Below, in pieces: positions 1-10,250 of a stretch of DNA of 64,000 bases. The first letter of the stretch is position 1. Each line of letters opens with the position of its first letter. Under the pieces are notes generated by a model, which did no database searches, was not told the DNA's origin, and saw only the letters and a list, made by a program, of their open reading frames with translations. Position numbers and translations under genes: made by a program. Origin of the DNA: Hyposmocoma kahamanoa (Eukaryota; Arthropoda; Insecta; Lepidoptera; Cosmopterigidae); the NCBI RefSeq assembly GCF_003589595.1, contig NW_020653774.1, positions 584,806-648,805 of the forward strand, written 5' to 3'.

Positions 1-2271
1 CATGGTTTCACAAATTTAGGTGCAGTGAGAGCTTTGTATGAGGCACTGTAAAAAAAGTAAAAAGTCCCTTGGAATGCAATGCATTTATAAGGAGTCCACA
101 CAAAAAAAGTATAATTGATGTTGGAGCGAATACAGAACACGTTTACACGTTTTCTGTATCTTAAACTATAATATGGTGTGTACCCGTTCTACCCATAAAT
201 GTATTCTACTTTGTTTGTGCTCGGTATGGTGGGTTCCATACAACAAATTGGAAGTCAGAGGGGACTTTAAGTTTGGTTAAGTATGTATCTATGCTATTGC
301 GTGACTGGGTATCCAACCTACCAGTGTTGCAGTTAGTGGAGCTGTGTGCACCGGACCAATACGTGTGGCGGCGGCGACAGCCTCCTCTGTTCGCGTTACC
401 GCGAGCGTGCACGAACTTGTTAAAAGAAGCACCCTTTACCCGAACGTTGCGTAACCTTTAGGTTATCACTAATTTCGTGGATAAATTCTGTTGTTCATAG
501 AACGAATTCGTAAAAGCGGCTTTGTGGGTTTTGTGTTACCATAATAATAATAATAATTTTTTAAGTAGTTATTAAGTTTGCTACTATCCAAATTAAAGGT
601 AAGTAAGACTTGTCGTCGACACTATCGTATTAGTATAACCTGTAATGATAGCTGTTAGTTGGAAATAAATAAATTATTAAGGTACAAATTTGTGTTATGC
701 AAATATGGAAACGGGCGAGGACGCCGGACGCCGGACGTCAGACTAGACATGGGGAATAGCGTTACATTTCTATCGCCGTGACTGTCGTTCGGGTTCCAAA
801 AACATCACCGTGATTTTGTCACGACTGTTACTTCCGTGGCCTTGTCACGCATATAACTTACATAACGATATACGGTTTTAGCCAGCGGCTTCTTTCTAAT
901 ACTTATAGCCGTTTTTTATAGAATGATTTAAGTTTTTACTCCCTTTGTAATAAGTTTCAATTCCATTCAAAAAGTTGATTTTGTATTTAATGTAATTTTG
1001 TTTGTTACTTATTTAATGCGAATCTTTGGTTTGTTAAAAATAGCAATAAAGTGTAATGTAATTATATTTCTAGTAGAGTACACAAAGTAGATTATACATA
1101 AATATAAAATACCAACTCTTCCTATAATAAAACAAATATACAAAAATATGTTACTTTGTTAATAAATAGGTTTATAGTAATTGCTGTAGATTTTTTTCAT
1201 CCGCCCTTTCTAGTTATAATAAGCACCTACGACTCTTGTGAGTGAGCAAAGAAAGTCATCCTATCTCACACATTCCCATTGGCGAAATGGCCCGATTTGA
1301 AGAGAACTACAACGAGTGGCGCGCTCAGTCACCACGGAACGAAGATTGCGCATTGTATCAAATACGTATGTCGTGATGTGAGTGACGGGGATAGCTATTG
1401 GAACGGAGGAACACCGATGTGACTTCGGAACGAGACACACGGTGATACTGTTTGACGGCGGATCATCGTGATTTTTTCACCGTGACGTTATTTATTACCC
1501 GCCTCTACGTCAGACGCCGACCACACTGATCCGGGCGCATTAATGCGAGCGTCGTCGCGCGACGACGCGCGTCGCCATGCGTTGTTGTTGAAAAACAGGA
1601 CGCGATGCGACGCTTCGACTCTGCGCCAATGTGAGTTGAGCCTTAATCTCGCATTGTTTCCACGTCACAATTCGTAAATGATGGTAGTCACTCGTGTACG
1701 TGGTAGTGAACATTATTTCAAATGGCGACAATCCTGACTGTAATTATTTCACTAACGGTGGAAAAAATTTAGTTCTTAACCTCCTATTTATGTAAATAAT
1801 TATTTAATTTGAATTTGTTCTAAGTTTTAAGCTTTTGTTTTGTATTTATTAGTGTTAAAATGTTTTCGCCTGAAGGACTTTGCAATAAATAAATAAAAAA
1901 AATCATTTCACTAGAAGTGTTTCCAAAATTGGTTCAGCCCTAAATGGAATTCTGGATCTTATGTTATTTCTAGGATTACGTAAATGTTGAAATACCTAGG
2001 TTTTCAAGAAATAATAAAGTGTTACACAATATATTCTAAAAATAAAAAAAAAACCCATACATATAATGCATGCAAACATTTTACGCCGACGAAGTCGCGG
2101 GCAGCAACTGGTTATTACAATCTATAGCAAACATAATTTTTCAATTACTTGTATTGTTTGTTGGTAGGTCAATGGTTATGTAAAATAAAAAAAAAAACAA
2201 TAAAAATTAAAATGATAACAAAATGTCGTTAATGTGTTGATGGGTTGAGGGTTTCCAGTGAATGTATGTTT
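1..2271. other. No supported gene; short low-complexity and GC-rich patches
   Basis: There is no ORF with protein-like features; the two overlapping ORFs at 206-461 are on opposite strands and match nothing I know. An ATA microsatellite is at about 540-558. A CpG-rich patch at 1310-1640 contains the palindromes listed at 1536-1567. A GC-rich patch at 715-850 has similar wording (GACGCC, ACGTCAGAC, CACCGTGA) and may be a relic of the same element. Positions 2075-2112 read GACGAAGTCGCGGGCAGCAA, wording common at the 3' ends of lepidopteran retroelements. Confidence 0.5.
1536..1567. repeat. Two adjacent perfect palindromes in a CpG-rich patch
   Basis: CGCATTAATGCG is at 1536-1547 and the 18-bp palindrome CGTCGTCGCGCGACGACG at 1550-1567. 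CpG-dense GCGTCG and CGATGCGACG wording surrounds them. Confidence 0.6.
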
Positions 2272-2368
2272 TTAACCGACTTCAAAAAAAGGTTTTTATG
2301 TATGTTACGCGATAACTCTGGTATTTGTGAACCGATTTTGATGATTCTTTTTTTGTTGTAAAGATAGG
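2272..2368 (+). mobile_element. Fragment of the TTAACCGACTTC-family MITE
   Basis: It matches the 5' part of the copy at 22200: TTTAACCGACTTCAAAAAA, then GTTACGCGATAACTC and GTGAACCGATTTTGATGATT. It stops after the GTTG of the middle region. Confidence 0.65.
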
Positions 2369-2949
2369 AATCAATGGAACCTCCACTTAACAAACTAAGA
2401 GACGAATGACGTTTGGGATCGTTTTTTATGTTAATTGATTTTGCGATTAGCACTTCAGGTAAATAATGTAACCACTATATTCAATTGCAAGCTCAGCTAG
2501 CCACCCACGATCGGCCAAGTTAATGAAAAATATGAACAGAAACCGTCTTTTTATTGTTAACAGACAAAAATACATTGTTTCTTTAGGGCTTTACACATCT
2601 TCCTTGTCAAGAAAAGGTCTACTTTACTGTTCCATACCGTCGTCCTTGTTTACAAAGTTAATTACACTTTCCTCTTGGAGGAATTGCCAATCAATTTTGT
2701 TGAGATCGTTAGTAAACTCACTAGTAGGGTCAGAAAACTTGTAACAAGGTTTTTGTACGACTGTTGTAAATATAACACTAGGTACTTACTACTGTTATAA
2801 GACCTACGACTTTATTGTATAAACGTGGAATTGACAATAATTTAACCATTTTTCATTAATTAAGTGTAACGTGTTGCCAAAGTCAAAGTATCATTTATTC
2901 CATACCTAGGTAAATTTGTTGCACTCGAAAACTTTATTTTTTAATATTA
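2369..2949. other. No supported gene
   Basis: AT-rich sequence. A 73-codon ORF at 2523-2744 has low-complexity composition and no recognisable motif. Nothing else is seen. Confidence 0.4.
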
Positions 2950-3185
2950 ATTAATACTACTGCTCGTTCACTGCGCTGATCTCCCTGATAAGAACGAGCA
3001 AGAATCTCTAGGGGTTGCTCTTTTCAAATAAACTTAAATGCAACGGAATACACTTTGAATCATAATTGTGTGGAATCAAGACTCATGTTGTCCTTCCATA
3101 CATCTTTATCTAACACACACTCTTCAATTTTGTAATATGACTTTTCAATTAAAATATTTTTAATGTAAGTCCTGCTCTTCTACTA
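2950..3185 (-). mobile_element. 3' end of a CR1-like LINE
   Basis: This is a close match to 58038-58215 in the same orientation: CTGCTCGTTCACT, GCTGATCTCCCTGA, GAGCAAGAA, GGGGTTGCTCTTTTCAAAT and the stretch before TTCAATTTTGTAATATGA. In the copy at 58 kb this sequence encodes or follows the C-terminus of a reverse-transcriptase ORF. Confidence 0.7.
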
Positions 3186-3197
3186 AAATCTGAATGC

Positions 3198-3565
3198 TTG
3201 GATTTTACAAAGGCTGGCGACAGTCACGTAATTTTATCAAAAAAATATTGTGACAGATATAACAATAACACGAGCAACAAAAATAAAGTAGCTATTCTAG
3301 ACAGTCCACTTCACAAAGTTACAAATTCATTCAATGTATACGCTTCTATAATAAGATTCCGGTTGATGACAAAAATCTGTGTAGTGACCCGTTCAGCTCC
3401 TGCGGGTATTCTCGATATACCACAATTTTTTGAATAATATTGTGAGTAGCAATATATAGAATCTGCCTTACATTTAATGAGCAGTAGAGTATAATCAATA
3501 TGACGATTTCAAATAAATTTCCTAACCGATGAAGTAAAGATTATTTAACTTTGACTTTGAAAAGT
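3198..3565 (+). mobile_element. CR1/Zenon-like LINE, C-terminal ORF scrap plus 3' tail
   Basis: The + frame reads CDRYNNNTSNKNKV then NSFNVYASIIRF, degenerate versions of the NYNTRNKN and NSF-x-FYNKIP wording at the C-terminus of lepidopteran CR1-type ORF2. It ends near 3565 in a TTTGACTTTG tail, the inverse of the CAAAGTCAAAGTC tail at 57963. It is placed back to back with the opposite-strand LINE end just upstream. Confidence 0.6.
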
Positions 3566-3949
3566 TGACAAGTTGTCAGGGCGCAACATGGAACGGTCAA
3601 TTTCTTCCCACTCATTGCTGGTGAAGTAGTTCGCTAAAACAACACTTAAACTAATTGTTAACCGAACTAAAAGTGAAATAATCACGATATTTTTGGGTCC
3701 GATGTCGATAGCCCCCTACAAAACAAACGTTAGCATTTCGTTAATCTCCTTACAACTTTGTTGGGTTGTAAGTGCGTTTTATTGTTCCCAAACGAGTGGA
3801 AAAAAGTTTAGTTTTGGGTTTTTTTTGTTATATTGTATATTGATTTATGTATCTTTAAACCCATATACCTACTTCAAACTGTTATAGACGCAGGACTCTT
3901 AAGCAAAGGGTTATGTCTGTTGCCCTCCGCGGTGGCTCTATTTAAACTA
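3566..3949. other. No supported gene
   Basis: A 64-codon ORF at 3693-3887 is hydrophobic and AT-driven. I see no domain, repeat or RNA gene. Confidence 0.4.
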
Positions 3950-4264
3950 CCTATTTTTTAACCGATTTTAAAAAGGAGGAGGTTCTCAATTCGTCTGTAT
4001 TGACACCTTCTTGTCCTCCCTGTAATAAAAACCGCTTCTTTGACCACAGCACTTATGTAACGGCAACCAGAATTTACAACAGAATCCCGATTGACATTAT
4101 ATATTTGTTAGAAAGGGGGTGCCTCAGTATTGGTCCCGTTTAAATTTGATGAAAATATTCCACCTCAAAGGGTGGCAAACTAGGGGATGAATCCGCTTTC
4201 CGGTAACCGATTTCAATAAAACTTCGCAAATAGATGATAATTCCATAAATCTTTGAGTCGGTTT
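3950..4264 (+). mobile_element. TTAACCGACTTC-family MITE, internally altered
   Basis: It starts TTTTTAACCGATTTTAAAAAG GAGGAGGTTCTCAATTCG, is disrupted at about 4000-4105, then resumes with GAAAGGGGGTGCCTCAG, GGTGGCAAACTAGGGGATGA and TTTCCGGTAACCGATTTC, ending at GAGTCGGTTTTT. The middle includes ACAGAATCCCGATTGACAT, which looks like a LINE scrap. Confidence 0.7.
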
Positions 4265-4308
4265 TTAGTAAAATAAATAGTAAAAAAATTTACTATTTAT
4301 TTTACTAA
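4265..4308. repeat. Perfect 20-bp inverted repeat, 4-nt loop
   Basis: The left arm 4265-4284 (TTAGTAAAATAAATAGTAAA) is exactly complementary to the right arm 4289-4308 with an AAAA loop. It abuts the 3' end of the MITE copy just before it. Confidence 0.85.
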
Positions 4309-4540
4309 ATTATTCAATGGTCAATCAGCATGTTAGTTTGGAATCATTCCAGAAGTCAAGTTGGTAAAAAAATACAAACATTTGTGGTATCGGTCTAGTA
4401 TAATGAAAGAAGTGCGGTGATAGTTTACTGGTAGAACGGTTGTTTCTCAACTGGGAGTCCTTATAACTTTAATTTCTAAGCTACGTACTTTGGGAATGTT
4501 TAAAGCAATAACTTAAAATAGTAAATTTAAAACAATAATA

Positions 4541-4859
4541 GTAGCAGTAGGGCTCCTTGTGAAAGAGTTCGTTCAGGGAAGTACTGCCATCTTACCTATT
4601 TCTGCCGCCAAGCAGTAATGTCAGCATTACTGCGTTCCGGTTTTAAAGGGTAAGGGTGCTGGTGAAATTACAGGCACATGGAACTTGTCAAGTTATGTCT
4701 CAGGATGTCGGGCAAAGTGGCAGTGCCTCTAAGATATTTGCGATTTAAAGCTCTGAGTGGCACTGCAACTGTCATGGATAGACGTGTCGCTTACCACCAG
4801 GCGCACGACTTGTTTATTCCGTTGCTATAGTTCTGTAATAATTTGGTATTAAAAAAAAA
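4541..4859 (+). mobile_element. Lepidopteran ~300-bp interspersed repeat (GCAGTAG...A-run family), near full
   Basis: Landmarks in order are GCAGTAGGGCTCCTTGTGAA, GTACTGCC, CCGCCAAGCAGTAATG, GGTAAGGGTGCTGGTGAAAT, AAGCTCTGAGTGGCACTGCA, TACCACCAGGCGCACGACTT and a terminal A-run. The GGTGAAATTACAGGCAC core resembles a widespread lepidopteran LINE-tail/SINE repeat. The end carries a small insertion before the A-run. It has no coding capacity. Confidence 0.8.
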
Positions 4860-5121
4860 GAAAGCTCGCTACCGGTTAAGGAAAACATTGATGAGTTTTC
4901 AACTCGTGGAGAATTGTGTCCAAAGCCTTCTTCTTAGAGGAGATTCATACCCTCAGTGTGATGTATATAGAGTTGACGTAGCTGATGATGAACTAAATCC
5001 TTTGAGTACCCAGGGCTTCAAAAGCCAAAAAATGAAGCCCAGCGTCCAACTTAAGTATTTTAAGTGTGAGATAAACAAGTTGCAGTTATCACGAAAATAA
5101 TGCTCCGGACAAGTAAGTGTA

Positions 5122-5762
5122 GATGGAGAGTCAAAGTAAAGTCGTCTTCATTTCATAGAAAAGCAAATTACACTTGAAATTGCCATACTGATTAAACTCT
5201 ACTGCTACTGCCATTCGTAAGGCAGATTCCCCTGAGGAGAATGAGCAAGAAACTAACGACGAAAAAAACATTTGAATACATTTATCATTACAATATTTAA
5301 TTTAAACATCTTAGATCGAGAATACCTGAACGAGCTAAGCGGGTCACTACCACGGATTTTTGTCGTCCAAGTACGCAGAAGCTGTATAATAAATAACGTT
5401 TAGTATAATGTTTTTGTTCGACAATAGTTTTAAACCTCGCAAATGGCAAATTTTGAATATCAATCGGAATCTTATTATAGAAGCGTAACACATTGCCCCA
5501 TAAAAATGAATTTGAAACTTTATGAAGGCGATTGTCAAGAACAGCTATTTATATTTATTCCTCGTGTTAATGTTACGTCTGTCACTATTTTTCGTAAAAA
5601 AATTAATATTTTGTGTTAACGTGAATAACACTTTCATAAATGTACTGTGACGTGTAAGAATGTTAATCTCTTTAAATTTATCTCTCAAAGACACTCTGGG
5701 GCTCTGATTTGAAATTGCCCTAACCGCACGTTTCGCACGTCGAGGAAATACGACGTCCATTT
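5122..5762 (-). mobile_element. CR1/Zenon-like LINE, 3' region with C-terminal ORF2 pieces
   Basis: The minus strand encodes NSDRRNINTRNKYK (5545-5590) and FYNKIPIDIQNLPFARFK (5410-5490), the C-terminal signature of CR1-type ORF2. Further upstream lie ORF pieces with RRAKRAVRAI, SNQSPRVSLRDKFKE and NILTRHSTF. A 3' UTR with GAATGAGCAAGAAAC-like wording follows. The copy is 5'-truncated with several frameshifts. Confidence 0.7.
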
Positions 5763-6180
5763 GGACAAGTGTATGGCGACAAGAGCGAGAGAGACGAGTC
5801 CCGGGAACTTTGCTATTTTCAACAAAAGTAATTAAATAGCTGTCCGTGGCAGAAGAGGGTTGTGATTTTTTTTTAAAGAAAATTGGAATAGTTCTTGCTT
5901 TTGATAAACAGAACGATAATATAATATAAGCGAGCGAAGTTGTAGGTTGTAGTTTTGAATAAAACTTTGCCTGCTGGGAATTGGAGAAGCCAAGTGAAGC
6001 ACCACCCTTTTATAAATGGCGGTTCAATTTGCTTTTAATATAAAGTTCAAATTTGCTGGTTCCTATTTTTATGAATAGACTAATCAATAAGCAAAAGGCT
6101 ACGAAACGGCCAAGATACAATAGGGCCAAAAAAAGAACTCGTTTTTTAAACATGTAATTAAATTAATACTAGTAATTACG
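5763..6180. other. No supported gene
   Basis: AT-rich unique-looking sequence. I see no ORF, repeat family or RNA gene. Confidence 0.4.
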
Positions 6181-6350
6181 AACACACTGATAGCCCCGCA
6201 CTAGGGAAACCCTGTGTCGCGGGTGTCATGGACAAATAAACGCGCAACCCCAAATTACATCCAAACTCACGAGAGAAATAAACGTAGGCCATACAAATAT
6301 TTCTATAGAATAAAGAAACGACGCAGACCAGAATGGTAACCGTTCTACAA
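6181..6350 (-). mobile_element. tRNA-derived SINE (family A), partial
   Basis: The minus strand reads GCCCCGCACTAGGGAAACCCTG (as complement), then the ACAACCACAAATTACACC-like block and AAATAAACGTAGGCCATAC. The B-box region is replaced by unrelated sequence, but GGTAACCGTTC near 6340 preserves part of the A-box end. It is inverted relative to the copy at 6620. Confidence 0.65.
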
Positions 6351-6619
6351 AAGAGGCAGCAAACATTTAATTAATTAAGTAAATGTTTTATTGTTAGGTT
6401 AATAGCGAAACTTGTGAACAGGCATAAAATATTATATAGACGATGTAAAGTCGTGCATAATCGGAAATATTGAAATAAAAAAAAAGGATAAATATAAAAA
6501 TTTTGTGAAAATTTCTGATTGGCGCACGTTATATAAGTTGAAGCGCGTGTGTTGAACGTTTTTTCATGCAGTTCATTTTAAACATGATTAATAAAATAAA
6601 TAACACGAGCGCAATATAC

Positions 6620-6815
6620 CCGACATGTGTTTCCAGGGCCCAGGTTCGATTCCCGGGCCGGGAGAAATACGTGTATGGGCCTACATTTATTTCTCTCGAG
6701 AGTTTGGGTGTAATTTGTGGTTGTCTATGTGTGCGTCCATGGCACCCGCGACACAGGGTTTCCCTTGTGCGGGGCTATGTTGAGTGTGTGTGTTATTATT
6801 ATTATAATTATTAAA
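6620..6815 (+). mobile_element. tRNA-derived SINE (family A), 5'-truncated
   Basis: It retains the pol III B box GGTTCGATTCC and the CCCGGGCCGGGAGAAATA junction, then TTTGGGTGTAATTTGTGGTT, ACACAGGGTTTCCCT and GTGTGTTATTATTATTA. The A-box half is missing. Confidence 0.75.
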
Positions 6816-6903
6816 AGGACTTTTATTATGTGAAAATTTTAAAAGTAATACAAACTATATGAAAAATGATGTACTAAGTGAAATTTTAGAACTCTCAAGT
6901 ATT

Positions 6904-7930
6904 TAGGTAAGTGTTGTGTATCCGTTGCTAAGTAAACATACTTGTTTTGTCATTCTATGATGAATATAAAATGTATTTATTACATAATTTAATTTTTGTT
7001 ATTTTACGTGTTTAATATTTTGGCGACGATGTCGTTTGATTTATAGAAACGTACATGTGCACGAGCCACCTTACGCGATGTGCTAACAAAAACTAACAAC
7101 GCATTTCAAGAGGAACTAAATATACATACTTCCGAAGAATTAATAACACGGCTTCTTACGGTACAAAATACATAATGATGGATTACAAAACATGCAATGC
7201 CGAATTAAGGCAGTCGCACACAGGTATGAAATTGACGAGATTTATACCTATTTATGTACGAAAATTTTACGATTGCTGAACATGCTCGAATCCGAAGCAT
7301 TACGTAACGTACCTCCCGCGACTCAAGCAGCTTCCGTCCCGAACGCCCCGCGCGAAGTACAACCCAGAATGAATTTTCAACCATTTCAAAAGAAGTAAAG
7401 CTTCAAAAACTTCGTAAAACGGATTTCGGTTTACATACATATATTATGTTCAACAACGTAACTGATCCTGGAACCCTATAGCTAAGATCTTTGCGGCGAA
7501 ATCCGGACTTAGAAACACCCCAGAACCTTCGGGAGTGACGCCTCATGATCTTATATTTAACTGGCAAGTGTGTACCAGGCTACATGCAATGATGAGGAAA
7601 CCTTCATATCTAACTAACCAGGGTATTCAAAGCGGGAGTTCGAGCGCAGGCTCGCATCTACACTTCAGACCCTAGATGGGAGTTTAGCGTGGTAACACGA
7701 CGCCGCGGACGGCTCCACTACGAGATGCAAATGGATAACGGCCTTGTGTGGGTTCGCCACTTAGACCAAATTCTGCAAACTCCTATGGTACTGAGTTAAG
7801 GATTTGGGGCGGAGGATTGACGTGTATCTGTTACTAAGTAACCATACTTGTTTAGTCACTCTATTATTGACTGATGAACATAAAATGTATTACATAATTT
7901 TATTTTGATATTTTACGTGTTATTAAGCAC
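6904..7930 (+). mobile_element. Collapsed Ty3/gypsy-type LTR retrotransposon
   Basis: A repeat of about 110 bp flanks the unit: 6904-7020 and 7819-7930 share GCTAAGTAA, CATACTTGTTT, ATAAAATGTAT, TACATAATTT and TATTTTACGTGTT. A primer-binding-like TGGCGACGATG follows the left copy and a purine-rich GGGGCGGAGGA precedes the right copy. Inside, 7192-7398 is a gag-like ORF remnant. At 7540-7605 the frame reads TPHDLIFNWQVCTRLHAMM, and at 7672-7800 WEFSVVTRRRGRLHYEMQ then GLVWVRHLDQI. Both match the end of the integrase core and the C-terminal GPY/F-type module of gypsy integrases. Protease, RT and RNase H are absent, so most of pol was deleted. Confidence 0.6.
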
Positions 7931-8751
7931 AATACATTTATCAGCAATATCGTTCGTAGCATCTTTAAACCTCTCTCCAGAAAAGTTATTATTTTGCATA
8001 TGTGATCCTATACACCAAAGTTACTACTGATACTTAATTCAGTGTATTTCTCGACATAATGTAAAACATTTCACACACCGATCTATGTACCTATACTTCT
8101 TCTTTATTCATTCCTAGAAAACGCGGCTGCATATCAAGCGAAATGTAGAGTTGGTATTTCGTTTAGTTACTTGTAGAGTTTGCAAGTGCAAACTAATTAT
8201 TTCTACATTGAAGTACAGTTTGTACAAGTCGTATAATCAATTCAGTGCAAGAGAGCGATGCACGCGATTTAAGCCATTCTTTGCAAAGATTTCGTGTCAC
8301 GTTATTACCTGTCTAACTTGGAATACCTAATAATGAAGATTGGTTTTTGAAAAGAAATTTCCTCGAGTTTCGTCTTACATTAGTGAGTATTTACATTGAA
8401 ATTGTATATTTATATATACCTTCGACCAATTTTTAATAATAGTGACTCTATTACATTTAAAAAAATATTATGTTGTCTTTCCCACAAGATTCGTATATTT
8501 AATTCGCATTTGGCAGACACTCCTGGTCTCCTAAATTCTTTAAAGGCATCTCTACTCGAGTTCATTAAATGGAAACTTAACCTTTGTAAAATTATAAATA
8601 CTTTTTACATAATTATTCACATATCGTATTTATAGTTTTACTTATATTCGTACCATTACCAAATCCATTACATTAAATGCAAAGCTATCGATTAAAAACA
8701 TATCTATTCGAAACTAGTAACGTAAATGGATTGCGAATTTCTTGTTAACTT
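7931..8751. other. No supported gene
   Basis: AT-rich. The 79-codon ORF at 8396-8635 (YIYIYLRPIF) is low complexity, with a faint LINE-like LKASLLEFIKWKL end. No other structure is seen. Confidence 0.4.
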
Positions 8752-8959
8752 TGAAGTAGGTCCCGCCACCTTACCTATTTTTGTCGCCAAGCAATAATGT
8801 GGGACTTGTCAACTTGCGTCTCTGGGTGACGGGCGCAGTGGCATTGTCCCTCAGATTTTACGATTTAAAGCTCTGAGTGGCACTGCAACTGTTGTGGTCA
8901 GGCGTGTCGCTTACCACCAAGCGCACGACTTGTTGGTCCCGTCACTTGGTATTATAAAA
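8752..8959 (+). mobile_element. GCAGTAG-family interspersed repeat, internally deleted
   Basis: It runs from GCCACCTTACC to AAGCTCTGAGTGGCACTGCA, ACCAAGCGCACGACTTG and GTCACTTGGTATTATAAAAT. About 55 bp between GCAATAATG and GGGACTTGTC is missing relative to the copy at 4541. Confidence 0.75.
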
Positions 8960-9470
8960 TAAGTTGTTACGGTAATGAATATATGTATATATTACGTAAC
9001 ACGTTATATAAAGATACAAATGTAAACACTAAATGCATACTTTGTCAGTGGTGTAAAATGATACAAAGTCACAAATTTATGTATAGTAAAAACATCGATA
9101 TGCGAACTATGAATAGAACTGTAACATTTATTGTAAAGAGAACGAATTAGGAATAAAAACAAACATTTCAGAGAAATTTTAGTTGGCTGGTGGACCTATA
9201 ATGGAATAAATTCTAAGTAATCACCACTGAATCCACGAATTTTCCGAACTGGGGTAGAAACTTAATAGGGGCGCTCCCTCACTCCGGGGTTTCAGAGAAA
9301 CTGTTACATAAAACTCACAAATATGTATAATATAATGGGTGGTATTTTTTGTGACCGGGAGAATAAGAACGTTTTAATAAAATTGCACTCTTTATTAACC
9401 GTTAGCTAATAACTTTTCCATTTGTGTGACATAAAAATTAATTCAAGGCAACTTATCTAAAAGACAACAA

Positions 9471-9625
9471 ACATAGGAAATGAAACTATTTTTCCGGATT
9501 TAAATCGCGTATATTTGTTTTTTCAAACAAACCGACGTTTCGGGCCCTTTACAGGTCCCATGGTCACGGTTGACTGATTTTTGTTGGTTGATTTAATTCC
9601 GGAAAAATAGTTTCATTTCCTATGT
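9471..9625. mobile_element. Foldback MITE with perfect 28-bp terminal inverted repeats
   Basis: Positions 9471-9498 (ACATAGGAAATGAAACTATT...) are exactly complementary to 9598-9625. The interior carries CCGACGTTTCGGGCCC and ACAGGTCCCATGGTCACGG, typical of a lepidopteran foldback family. A degraded relative is at 33859. GACAACAAACA occurs at 9462-9472 and 9658-9668. Confidence 0.8.
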
Positions 9626-9821
9626 GTAACAATCGCGAAAACCTAGAACTCGATATAGACAACAAACAATTCAAAGCGTTCAGAAATCGACGTAGTGTAG
9701 GTTTAGGTGCGTTCATAAATCTATTTGGGATGTATTGAAAAACGGACTGGGCCCTTTTAAAATCAAATGATTAATCGATAGAACAACGTGCATGCTTGGC
9801 GCTTTGTGAAACAACTGGTTT

Positions 9822-10084
9822 TTTAACCGACTTCAAAAAAGGAGGAGGTTCTCAATTTGACAGTATTTCTTTTTTGAAGTTTGTTAAAAAACCATTTGTG
9901 AACCGATTTTGATGATTCTTTTTTGTTGGAAAGAGGGTACCTCAGTAGTCCTCCCAATTATATTTGAAGAAAATATTTCAATTCTAAGGGTGGCAAACTA
10001 GGGGATAAATCCGGTTACGCGCACTTTCCGGTGACTGATTCCAATAAAATTTGGCACATAGATTTTTTTTAGGACTCTGTACTG
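9822..10084 (+). mobile_element. TTAACCGACTTC-family MITE, shortened
   Basis: TTTTAACCGACTTCAAAAAA GGAGGAGGTTCTCAATTTG is followed by GTGAACCGATTTTGATGATT, GAGGGTACCTCAGTAG, GGTGGCAAACTAGGGGAT and AATAAAATTTGGCACATAG. The 3' tip is missing. Confidence 0.75.
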
Positions 10085-10160
10085 ATTTACAAACATATTA
10101 TGACTTGGCGCTTCCTGAGACTGCCGGCCGGGGCAGGTGCCCCAGTTTGCCCCGTCTAGA

Positions 10161-10180
10161 GCCGGGGCTACAGCCCCGGC
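10161..10180. repeat. GC-rich hairpin, 9-bp arms
   Basis: GCCGGGGCT-AC-AGCCCCGGC is a perfect 9-bp stem with a 2-nt centre, 11 bp before a larger palindrome and inside a locally GC-rich patch. Confidence 0.8.
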
Positions 10181-10190
10181 TCCACCACCA

Positions 10191-10250
10191 CTTTCAGATT
10201 AATTTATTTGTCATTGCTTACAAGCAATGACAAATAAATTAATCTGAAAG
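10191..10250. repeat. Perfect 29-bp palindrome, 2-nt centre
   Basis: The left arm 10191-10219 begins CTTTCAGATTAATTTATTTG and is exactly complementary to 10222-10250. The absence of any mismatch suggests a recent origin or ongoing gene conversion between arms. Confidence 0.9.

Noticed and set aside
206..461. Two ORFs on opposite strands near the window start
   Set aside because: Mutually overlapping, no domains, no flanking splice or poly(A) evidence.
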